Below, in pieces: positions 1 through 5,972 of a stretch of DNA of 6,352 nt (position 1 is its first letter; each line of letters opens with the position of its first letter). The stretch is from JAGOGN01 sp036652735. GTDB lineage: Bacteria; Bacillota; Clostridia; Lachnospirales; Lachnospiraceae. Under the pieces are notes generated by a model. That model saw only the letters and a list, made by a program, of their open reading frames with translations. It did not search any database and was not told the origin of the DNA. The stretch is from contig JAVVVI010000052.1 of assembly GCA_036652735.1 (NCBI GenBank), positions 1 to 6,352 on the forward strand, read 5' to 3'. The translations under genes and the position numbers were made by a program.

Positions 1-40
1 TTATCGTCCCTCTATCTACTAGTTCAAAACAATTATAACA
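1..40 (-). promoter_or_regulatory. Extended -10 promoter and RBS for a gene off the left edge
   Basis: On the minus strand there is a perfect TATAAT (32-37) preceded by TG one base upstream (39-40), which makes an extended -10 element. No good -35 is visible at 16-18 bp. About 20 bases downstream is AGAGGGA (7-13), a plausible Shine-Dalgarno, followed by GATAA at the window edge. The expected start codon would fall at or just beyond base 1. The reading is that a leftward gene begins immediately outside the window, after the tRNA terminator. The gene itself cannot be seen, so this rests only on motif spacing. Confidence 0.4.
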
Positions 41-88
41 CAATACCACATTAAAAGGTTTCTTAAATATAGTTAAATTTTTTGTAAC

Positions 89-117
89 AAAAAAAGAACA
101 CCAACATTGATGTTCTT
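89..117 (-). terminator. Intrinsic terminator of the tRNA-Gly operon
   Basis: Read on the minus strand, AAGAACA (117-111) pairs with TGTTCTT (100-94). The stem extends inward through a T-G wobble, C-G and A-T to a four-base loop, giving about 10 bp. A run of T follows directly (95-89). It starts 8 bases after the last base of the GCC tRNA, where the tRNA transcription unit should end. The stem is AT-rich, so termination may be partial. Confidence 0.75.
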
Positions 118-124
118 GTAATTA

Positions 125-196
125 AGCGCGAGACGGGATTCGGACCCGCGACCCTCGCCTTGGCAAGGCGATGCTCTACCACTGAGCCACTCGCGC
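125..196 (-). tRNA. tRNA-Gly (anticodon GCC)
   Basis: This is a full 72-nt cloverleaf. It has a 7-bp acceptor stem (GCGCGAG with CTCGCGC), D stem GCTC/GAGC with G18 G19 in the loop, anticodon stem TCGCC/GGCGA around loop TTGCCAA (anticodon GCC), a 5-nt variable loop, and T stem GCGGG/CCCGT. The discriminator is U, as expected for bacterial tRNA-Gly. CCA is not encoded; TAATT follows, so CCA must be added after transcription. It reads GGC and GGU codons. The T-loop is TCCGAAT, with C at position 55 (base 143) where U (pseudouridine) is nearly universal. It is the second gene of a tandem pair, four bases after tRNA-Gly(UCC) and just before a terminator. Confidence 0.97.
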
Positions 197-200
197 ACAG

Positions 201-271
201 AGCGGGTGATGGGAATCGGACCCACGTATCTAGCTTGGAAGGCTAGTGTTCTACCATTGAACTACACCCGC
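201..271 (-). tRNA. tRNA-Gly (anticodon UCC)
   Basis: This is a 71-nt cloverleaf. It has acceptor stem GCGGGTG/CACCCGC, D stem GTTC/GAAC with G18 G19 present, anticodon stem CTAGC/GCTAG around loop CTTCCAA (anticodon TCC), a 4-nt variable loop, and T stem GTGGG/CCCAT. The discriminator is U and CCA is not encoded (CTGT follows). It should read GGA and GGG codons. The T-loop is TCCGATT, again with C at position 55 (base 219). It is the first gene of the pair, about 39 bases downstream of the predicted transcription start. The two tRNAs together cover all glycine codons. Confidence 0.97.
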
Positions 272-316
272 ATATGCATTTTATTCTTCATTACTTTTTT
301 ATCAGCAACGAAGTTC

Positions 317-345
317 ATTTTATAACATCCTCCGGTAATTGTCAA
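317..345 (-). promoter_or_regulatory. Sigma-A promoter of the tRNA-Gly pair
   Basis: On the minus strand, a perfect -35 TTGACA (345-340) and -10 TAAAAT (322-317, 5 of 6 matches) are separated by exactly 17 bp. The start should fall near base 310, about 39 bases before the first tRNA. The promoter lies in the 125-bp gap after the stop of the GGDEF gene, so the tRNAs have their own strong promoter and need not depend on readthrough. The rest of this gap is AT-rich and holds nothing else recognisable. Confidence 0.85.
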
Positions 346-396
346 GTGATTTTTCGATTTTTTTATACTTTTAAATATTTTTTTACCGGCGAATTC

Positions 397-1194
397 CTAT
401 TCCACGAAATAACACTTGCATTCCCTTTCACGCTTTGCATGATACATCGCCTGGTCTGCCCGTTCAAAAAGTTCCTCCGCAGTATCCGGATAACGTCCCA
501 GAACAGCACCCAGGCTGCCCTCCACCTTTATCCTTTTCCCTGCAACGTGAACTTCGGTTAGTGGAATACTATCATGAATGCGCTTTCCCTTTTCTATCAT
601 TTCTTCCTTTGAGTCAATCTGGGTAAACACAACAAATTCATCTCCCCCAAATCGGAATACCAGATCCTCTCCATCCACACTATTGCGCAAAGAACCAGCA
701 ACCCCATTAATCACCTGGTCCCCTGTCATGTGCCCGTATGTATCATTAATTTTTTTAAACTCATCTAAATCAACTATATAAAGTGCCCAGTCACCGGTTT
801 CTTTTTCCAGCTTGCTTTTGATATAATTCATGCCTGCTGTTTTGTTCAGTAATCCCGTAGCCGGATCCGTCTGATTGAGGCGTATGGTCATCAGCATTTT
901 AAAGAGAAACTGCAGCAGAAGTAAACTGAACAGCACAAAAATACTCCCAAACAGCAGCAGCATCCCAACCATTATTTCCATTGGAAATCTGCCACGTTTG
1001 AGTAAAAGAATCGTAACCATATATCCTATGGAAAAAAAGATAATTAATCCAAGATAAACAGTTATCACACAAGTGGAGGTGCCGCTCTCTTTTAAAAGAC
1101 ACTTTACCTTCTGTCCCAATTTTCCGCAGTAATAAATACAATATGCAAGTACCAGCTCTCCCACCAGCATCATAAAAATTGGTATGCTATTCAT
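397..1194 (-). CDS. Membrane-anchored GGDEF diguanylate cyclase
   Basis: The product is a 265-residue protein predicted to make cyclic di-GMP from two GTP at the inner face of the membrane. Three hydrophobic segments (about 4-22, 42-65, 72-101) precede the GGDEF domain (about 108-258). Family motifs are present: TGLLNK near 113-118, the metal-binding DLD of VDLDEFKKIND (141-151), the catalytic GGDEF signature at 183-187, and AMYHAK near the end. The I-site for product inhibition is normally RxxD five residues before GGDEF; here it reads DGED (174-177), lacking the arginine, so feedback inhibition may be absent. The sensor part has no recognised domain. The longest frame opens at a GTG at 1260, but the ATG at 1194 has a perfect AGGAGG 6 bases upstream and is preferred. 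It lies 95 bp after copA on the same strand with no clear terminator between. Confidence 0.9.
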   Translation of the reverse strand: MNSIPIFMMLVGELVLAYCIYYCGKLGQKVKCLLKESGTSTCVITVYLGLIIFFSIGYMVTILLLKRGRFPMEIMVGMLLLFGSIFVLFSLLLLQFLFKMLMTIRLNQTDPATGLLNKTAGMNYIKSKLEKETGDWALYIVDLDEFKKINDTYGHMTGDQVINGVAGSLRNSVDGEDLVFRFGGDEFVVFTQIDSKEEMIEKGKRIHDSIPLTEVHVAGKRIKVEGSLGAVLGRYPDTAEELFERADQAMYHAKRERECKCYFVE

Positions 1195-1238
1195 TCGTTT
1201 CCTCCTAGTCCAATGCCTGATTGTATGCATTTCGCCAT
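1191..1238 (-). CDS. Possible 15-codon leader peptide upstream of the GGDEF gene
   Basis: A short frame reads MAKCIQSGIGLGGNE and stops at TGA, overlapping the preferred start of the GGDEF gene as ATGA. It has its own Shine-Dalgarno-like AGAGGA five bases or so before the ATG. The Shine-Dalgarno of the GGDEF gene lies inside it, in the two Gly-Gly codons GGA GGA. This arrangement would allow translational coupling. At this length chance is a real alternative, and the peptide resembles nothing I recognise. Confidence 0.3.
   Translation of the reverse strand: MAKCIQSGIGLGGNE
1201..1206 (-). promoter_or_regulatory. RBS that fixes the GGDEF start
   Basis: A perfect AGGAGG on the minus strand sits 6 bases before the ATG at 1194. 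The alternative GTG start at 1260 has no comparable Shine-Dalgarno, so the shorter 265-residue protein is chosen. Confidence 0.8.
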
Positions 1239-1250
1239 TTGTTCCTCTAA

Positions 1251-1279
1251 ATAATAGCACACCGGAATCTAAAAAACCA
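1251..1279 (-). promoter_or_regulatory. Weak candidate extended -10 promoter for the GGDEF gene
   Basis: On the minus strand, TGCTATTAT (1259-1251) matches an extended -10 (TG, one base, TATTAT, 5 of 6). The hexamer 17 bp upstream, TGGTTT (1279-1274), is a poor -35. If used, transcription would begin near 1244, within a few bases of the leader ORF. Readthrough from the metal operon is an equally good explanation for expression. Confidence 0.3.
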
Positions 1280-1289
1280 TACTATTTTT

Positions 1290-1508
1290 TTACCCTCTGG
1301 TAATTTCTATCACCTGATATCCTGCGTCTGTTATTGCTTTTGTCAGTGCTGCATCCGTAACCGGTACACACAACTGCAGGACTGCCGTCTTTGCTTCCAA
1401 ATTCACAGCCGCACGGACTCCCTCCATTGCATTTAATACGGTTTCTACTCTTTTCTGGCAGTGTTCGCACATCATTCCTTGGATTTTTACAACAACTTTT
1501 TCTTCCAT
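1290..1508 (-). CDS. Possible internally initiated CopZ-like chaperone within copA
   Basis: In frame with copA, the codon for Met781 (1506-1508) is preceded by GGAGG (1521-1517) with an 8-base spacing, a textbook start context. Translation from here would give a free 72-residue protein consisting of just the C-terminal HMA domain, with the CEHC metal site near its residue 14, similar in size to CopZ-type copper chaperones. The start falls in the charged linker just before the domain boundary. The GGAGG lies in the codons for Met-Glu-Glu, so it could be a coding coincidence. This is a hypothesis from the sequence, without expression evidence. Confidence 0.35.
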   Translation of the reverse strand: MEEKVVVKIQGMMCEHCQKRVETVLNAMEGVRAAVNLEAKTAVLQLCVPVTDAALTKAITDAGYQVIEITRG

Positions 1509-3848
1509 TTTGGTTTCCTCCATCATTTCTTTTTTAATTTCAGTTTCAACTGCTAGGTGATTTGGTTTGAAAAATTTGAGCCGAAGGGCATTCATTACAA
1601 CGCATACACTGCTTAAACTCATTGCCGCTGCTCCAAACATTGGATTTAGTTTCCAGTGAAGTGCGGAATAAAAGACTCCGGCTGCTATAGGAATCCCAAC
1701 ACAGTTATAAAAAAATGCCCAGAATAAATTTTCTTTAATATTTCTTATAACCGCTTTGCTTAGACGAATTGCTGTGACTGCATCCAATAGGTCACTTCGC
1801 ATTAATACAATATCTGCACTTTCAATTGCTACATCCGTTCCAGCTCCTATGGCGATTCCAACATCTGCTCTTGCCAATGCCGGTGCATCATTAATCCCAT
1901 CGCCAATCATTGCCACCTTTGCTCCTGAAGCCTTTAACCTGGCAATTACTTTTTCTTTCTCATTGGGAAGTACGCCCGCTATCACCTCGGGAATATGAAG
2001 TCTGCGTTGCATTGCCCTTGCAGTACGTTCATGATCTCCGGTAAGCATTACCACTTTAATATTCATTTTTTCAAAAGCTTTAATCGCCTGAAAGCTGGTA
2101 TCTTTTTCCATATCGGCAACTGCTATGATTCCGATCAGCTTTGTTTCATTTGCGAATAGAAGTGGTGTCTTTCCTTCGTCTGCTAATTCCTCTATTTTCT
2201 GCCTTTGGTCGTCCACAGAGATTCCTACGCTTTCCAGCAATGCTTCATTTCCGGCATAATAGTACTCACTCCCTATTTTTCCACTGACTCCCTTTCCAAA
2301 AACTGCTTTGAACTCTTCCTGCTGTTGAGGAAGAATCTTCTTTTCTTTGGTATAGTTAAGAATCGCTTCTGCCAGAGGATGCTCGCTTGCCTGTTCCAGC
2401 GTTGCTCCAATCTCTAAAAGAAAGTCCCTCTCTACCTGGAAGACAATTACATCGGTTACCTGTGGTTTTCCTTGTGTGATTGTCCCAGTTTTATCCATTA
2501 CAACCGTATCGATGCTGTGAGCAATTTCCAATGCTTCCCCTGACTTAATTAAAACTCCATTTTCCGCGCCTTTTCCGGTTCCAACCATAATGGCAACCGG
2601 TGTGGCCAGCCCCAGTGCACAAGGACAGGAGATCACCAGAACACAGATTCCGATTGACAGGGCAAATTCAAAGGCTGCCCCAAGGATCAACCAGACTCCG
2701 GTTGCTGCCAATGCAAGCACGATTACCGCAGGTACAAATATTCCCGCCACTTTATCTGCAAGTTTTGAAATAGGGGCTTTACTTGCACCTGCCTCTTCCA
2801 CCAAACGGATAATCTGATTAATCGTAGTATCCTGTGCTACTTTGGTTGCCTCTATTTTAATATATCCGGCTTTATTGATGGTTGCAGATATTGCCAAATC
2901 TCCAATCTGTTTCTCCACCGGAATACTTTCTCCGGTAATGGCTGACTCATCTATGCTTGTCATTCCCTCAATGATTCTACCGTCCACCGGGACACTCATT
3001 CCGGGCTTAATAACCACAATGTCACCTTTTTTTACTTCTTCCACCGGAACCAGAATTTGTTCTTCATCCCGCTGAAGAATTGCTGTTTTAGGTGCAAGAT
3101 CAATGAGGCGTTCAATTGCCTCACTTGTCTTTCCCTTTGATTTGGCTTCCAAAAACTTACCTACTGTAATTAGGGTTACAATCATTCCTGCCGATTCAAA
3201 ATATAAGTCCTTACTATATCTGCTTACAAGCTCCATATTCATGTGACCCATGCCATATCCCATTCGGAAAATCGCAAAACATCCATACACAATTGCTGCA
3301 CCGCTTCCCACGGCAATCAAGCTATCCATATTGGGGCTTCTGTGCCAAAGATTTTTAAAACCGGCACTGTAATAATTCCGATTCACATATAGGATTGGAA
3401 GCAATAGTAAAAACTGTGTAAAGGCAAACACAATTGCATTTTCATCGCCATGAAAGATTGCCTGTATCCAATCCGGCACCGGCAGACCAAACCAGTCATA
3501 GAACATATGGTGCATGGAAACATACATAAGGGGAATTAAAAATCCTATGGAGACAATCAGTCGATTTCTCATTTGATTTGCTGCTTCCCTGGACTGATTT
3601 GTCTTATTCATAGCCGGTACTGCACCTTGGTCCTTTATTGGAAGCGCCGCTCCATATCCGGTTTTTTCAACACCGGATATAATTTCCCTGGAACTGATTT
3701 TTTTCTCATCATAAACAACTTTCATGCTATTGGTAAGTAAATTTACACTGGCATCTGCCACGCCTTCCAGTTTTGCCACATTCTTTTCCACCCTTGTGGA
3801 ACAGGCAGAACAGGTCATCCCTGTAATGTTATATTTTTCTGTCTTCAT
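1290..3848 (-). CDS. copA: Copper-translocating P1B-1-type ATPase with N- and C-terminal HMA domains
   Basis: The product is an 852-residue membrane pump that hydrolyses ATP to export Cu+. In order it has an N-terminal HMA domain (about 5-68) with CSAC at 13-16, two leading helices (about 96-113, 138-155), two more (about 172-195, 216-235), the actuator domain with TGES at 305-308, helices around 368-420 with the intramembrane CPC at 408-410, phosphorylation site DKTGT (Asp452), SEHP (488-491) in the nucleotide domain, TGDH (603-606), GDGINDAP (649-656), and final helices with YN (714-715) and MSLSS (743-747). CPC, YN and MxxSS together are the Cu+ class signature. A charged linker then leads to an extra C-terminal HMA domain (about 784-848) with CEHC at 794-797. 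A typical CopA ends after the last helix, so this looks like a fused CopZ-like chaperone. GGAGGG lies 8 bases before the ATG, 18 bp after the Zn-type ATPase, which supports cotranscription. A Met/His cluster occurs in a predicted outer loop (196-205). Confidence 0.96.
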   Translation of the reverse strand: MKTEKYNITGMTCSACSTRVEKNVAKLEGVADASVNLLTNSMKVVYDEKKISSREIISGVEKTGYGAALPIKDQGAVPAMNKTNQSREAANQMRNRLIVSIGFLIPLMYVSMHHMFYDWFGLPVPDWIQAIFHGDENAIVFAFTQFLLLLPILYVNRNYYSAGFKNLWHRSPNMDSLIAVGSGAAIVYGCFAIFRMGYGMGHMNMELVSRYSKDLYFESAGMIVTLITVGKFLEAKSKGKTSEAIERLIDLAPKTAILQRDEEQILVPVEEVKKGDIVVIKPGMSVPVDGRIIEGMTSIDESAITGESIPVEKQIGDLAISATINKAGYIKIEATKVAQDTTINQIIRLVEEAGASKAPISKLADKVAGIFVPAVIVLALAATGVWLILGAAFEFALSIGICVLVISCPCALGLATPVAIMVGTGKGAENGVLIKSGEALEIAHSIDTVVMDKTGTITQGKPQVTDVIVFQVERDFLLEIGATLEQASEHPLAEAILNYTKEKKILPQQQEEFKAVFGKGVSGKIGSEYYYAGNEALLESVGISVDDQRQKIEELADEGKTPLLFANETKLIGIIAVADMEKDTSFQAIKAFEKMNIKVVMLTGDHERTARAMQRRLHIPEVIAGVLPNEKEKVIARLKASGAKVAMIGDGINDAPALARADVGIAIGAGTDVAIESADIVLMRSDLLDAVTAIRLSKAVIRNIKENLFWAFFYNCVGIPIAAGVFYSALHWKLNPMFGAAAMSLSSVCVVMNALRLKFFKPNHLAVETEIKKEMMEETKMEEKVVVKIQGMMCEHCQKRVETVLNAMEGVRAAVNLEAKTAVLQLCVPVTDAALTKAITDAGYQVIEITRG

Positions 3849-3866
3849 GGAATTCTCCCTCCAACA

Positions 3867-5729
3867 TTATTTTAAGGCTCTGGTTGCATTTATAATTGCA
3901 ATTACAGAGACTCCCACATCTGCAAACACCGCTTCCCACATATTTGCCATCCCTGCTGCTCCTAAAATCATCACCAGTAATTTAATGGATAAGGCAAATA
4001 CAATATTCTGCTTTACAATTCTCATGGTTTTATTTGCTATCTTCATAATAACTGCTATTTTTCCGGGCTGATCATCCATTAGGACAATATCTGCTGCTTC
4101 TATTGCGGCGTCAGATCCCATACTTCCCATGGCAATTCCTATGTCACACCGGGCAAGTACCGGCGCATCATTCATTCCATCTCCCACAAAGGCAAGATTT
4201 CCCTTTCCTTCCTGCTTTTTTAGAAGTTCTTCTGCTTTTTCCACCTTATCTGCGGGCAATAATTCTGTGTACACTTCATCTAAATGCAATCGTGCTGCCA
4301 CCTGCTCGCCAACGCTGTCCTTGTCTCCTGTAAGCATTACTGTCTTTTCTACGCCCAAGGCTTTTAACTGCTGAATAGCAGATTCTGCATCTTCCTTTAC
4401 TTCATCTTCAATCACAATATAGCCCAGAAACTTATTTTCCTGTGCCAGATATACTATGGTTCCCATCTGCGCTGCCGGAGTATACATAATATTATATTTT
4501 TTCATAAGACGTTCATTGCCTGCAAGTACCACTACCCCGTCTATGTTAGCACGGATACCATGTCCCGGTTCTTCTTCTGCTTCTGTTACCCTGTCAAGCT
4601 CCGGTTCACTTCCATATGCTTCTCTAAGAGATACTGCTATTGGGTGAGTGGAATACCCTTCTGCATGTGCCCCAATCTCCAATAATTTTTCTTCACTGAT
4701 TCCTTCCGGGCATACCTTTGTGACCACAAAGTCCCCTTTTGTAAGCGTTCCTGTTTTATCAAATACAATTGTAGTCATTCTGGATATTGCCTCCAGATAA
4801 TTACTTCCTTTTACAAGAATACCATTCCTTGATGCAGCACCTATTCCTCCAAAAAAGCTCAATGGAACGGATATGACTAATGCACAAGGGCAGGAAATAA
4901 CTAAAAATATACAGGCTCTCTTAATTGAATCCAGCCAGCTAATGGAAGCAAACACCGGAGGTAGAACTGCTAACAGCAATGCGGCAATTACCACAATGGG
5001 TGTATAGTATCGTGCGAATTTTGTAATAAAATTCTCCGCCTTTGACTTCTTGGAACTGGCATTTTCTACTAACTCCAGGATCTTCACAACTGTGGAATCG
5101 TCAAAGTTCTTGGTTGTCTCAACTTCCAGTGTTCCTTTTCCATTGACACACCCACTGATGACCTCCGCTCCTTCCATTGCCTCTCTTGGAATCGATTCAC
5201 CGGTTAATGCCGAGGTATCAATCATGGAAGTTCCCTTCACAATTATTCCATCCAATGGGATTCGTTCCCCTGCCTTAATAATAATATGTGCACCCACCGG
5301 TACTTCCTCCGGATCCACTTGTCTGAGTATACCCTCGATCTCCATATTGGCATACTCCGGACAGATATCCATTAACTCTGTGATGGATTGTCTGGAACGT
5401 GCAACTGCAAATTCCTCAAACCATTCACCGATCCGGTAAAATAGCATAACTGCAACTGCTTCGGGATATTCGCCAATTCCAAACGCGCCAAAAGTTGCCA
5501 GACACATTAAGAAATTCTCATCGAAAATTCGTCCATGTAATATCGTACGAATCGCTTTCCACAAAACCTTGCCACCAATAAAAAAATAGATTCCAAGAAA
5601 TAACAATAGCGTAATAAGCTGCTCCTGTTCCTTTGGTACAACCTCTAAATGTGAGAAGATTACCACCACAAGATACAGTATTCCCGTTACTATAATTTGA
5701 ATTAGGTTGGTTCTCTGCTTTTTACTCAT
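3867..5729 (-). CDS. cadA: Zinc/cadmium/lead-type P1B-2 ATPase lacking its own HMA domain
   Basis: The product is a 620-residue membrane pump predicted to export Zn2+, Cd2+ or Pb2+ using ATP. It starts with a roughly 10-residue tail and goes straight into the first helix (about 10-28), so the N-terminal HMA domain of most CadA/ZntA proteins is missing. Seen in order are helices near 10-28, 38-56 and 71-107, actuator motif TGES (176-179), helices around 240-295 with CPC at 280-282, DKTGT with Asp324, THP (361-363), TGDK (467-470), GDGMNDAP (516-523), and last helices with Lys583 and Asp604. The Lys and Asp pair matches ZntA-like transporters and separates this protein from the copper class. 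The gap to the upstream HMA gene is 9 bases, with a GGAGGG just before the ATG. The HMA function is probably supplied in trans by that neighbour. The substrate among divalent metals is not decided by sequence. Confidence 0.93.
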   Translation of the reverse strand: MSKKQRTNLIQIIVTGILYLVVVIFSHLEVVPKEQEQLITLLLFLGIYFFIGGKVLWKAIRTILHGRIFDENFLMCLATFGAFGIGEYPEAVAVMLFYRIGEWFEEFAVARSRQSITELMDICPEYANMEIEGILRQVDPEEVPVGAHIIIKAGERIPLDGIIVKGTSMIDTSALTGESIPREAMEGAEVISGCVNGKGTLEVETTKNFDDSTVVKILELVENASSKKSKAENFITKFARYYTPIVVIAALLLAVLPPVFASISWLDSIKRACIFLVISCPCALVISVPLSFFGGIGAASRNGILVKGSNYLEAISRMTTIVFDKTGTLTKGDFVVTKVCPEGISEEKLLEIGAHAEGYSTHPIAVSLREAYGSEPELDRVTEAEEEPGHGIRANIDGVVVLAGNERLMKKYNIMYTPAAQMGTIVYLAQENKFLGYIVIEDEVKEDAESAIQQLKALGVEKTVMLTGDKDSVGEQVAARLHLDEVYTELLPADKVEKAEELLKKQEGKGNLAFVGDGMNDAPVLARCDIGIAMGSMGSDAAIEAADIVLMDDQPGKIAVIMKIANKTMRIVKQNIVFALSIKLLVMILGAAGMANMWEAVFADVGVSVIAIINATRALK

Positions 5730-5738
5730 TCTCCCTCC

Positions 5739-5957
5739 CTAATATAGGATATTGCAATCCGGCTCTACTTTTTTCACCAAAGCTTTTGCCTGATTCATAA
5801 TGTCCTCAAATTGATCATCCTCTGCTTCCAATACCATTTTCTGTGTCATAAAACTTATGGATACTTCTTGAACTCCCTTAATTTTTCTAATTGCATCTTC
5901 CATTTTTGCAGCACAATTTGCGCAGTCTAAATTCTCTAATTTAATTTTTTTCCTCAT
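5739..5957 (-). CDS. Stand-alone HMA domain protein, metallochaperone-like
   Basis: This 72-residue cytoplasmic protein consists of one heavy-metal-associated (ferredoxin-like) domain. The metal motif CANC is at 14-17 within LDCANCAAKMEDAI, the form typical of the N-terminal domain of CadA/ZntA pumps rather than the GMTC form of copper chaperones. It carries no membrane segment. It ends 9 bases before the P1B-2 ATPase that lacks such a domain, and follows the repressor by 15 bases with AGGAG as its Shine-Dalgarno. The inferred role is binding Zn or Cd and delivering it to, or regulating, the adjacent pump. The stop codon is followed by a proper RBS and ATG, so this looks like a naturally separate gene and not a broken cadA. 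Confidence 0.9.
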   Translation of the reverse strand: MRKKIKLENLDCANCAAKMEDAIRKIKGVQEVSISFMTQKMVLEAEDDQFEDIMNQAKALVKKVEPDCNILY

Positions 5958-5972
5958 CTCTGATTCTCCTTC

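Noticed and set aside
274..561. 95-codon plus-strand frame over the tRNA promoter and the GGDEF gene
   Set aside because: It runs antisense through a promoter and a real coding region, and its protein is low-complexity Phe-rich sequence from AT-rich DNA.
1195..1260. N-terminal extension of the GGDEF protein from the GTG at 1260
   Set aside because: The extension is polar, lacks a good RBS, and the ATG at 1194 has a perfect AGGAGG at ideal spacing.
1271..1291. Terminator between copA and the GGDEF gene
   Set aside because: Only an A6/T6 pairing around an 8-base loop is present, with no GC stem. It is too weak to call.
1282..1470. 62-codon minus-strand frame with several cysteines at the end of copA
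   Set aside because: It is out of frame within the C-terminal HMA coding sequence. The cysteines come from shifted codons, and the in-frame protein explains the conservation.
3590..3680. Programmed -1 frameshift after the N-terminal HMA domain of copA, as in E. coli
   Set aside because: An A6 run is present (GAA AAA ACC), but it is not in the right phase for a standard slippery heptamer and no supporting structure was seen.
5050..5439. 129-codon open frame on the plus strand
   Set aside because: It lies antisense to the well-supported P1B-2 ATPase, with no RBS context or recognisable domain. It is a shadow of that gene.
3867..5957. The HMA gene plus ATPase as a cadA pseudogene broken by a frameshift or stop
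   Set aside because: The stop of the HMA gene is followed by a proper GGAGGG and ATG, both products are complete at their domain ends, and this order is familiar in Clostridia.
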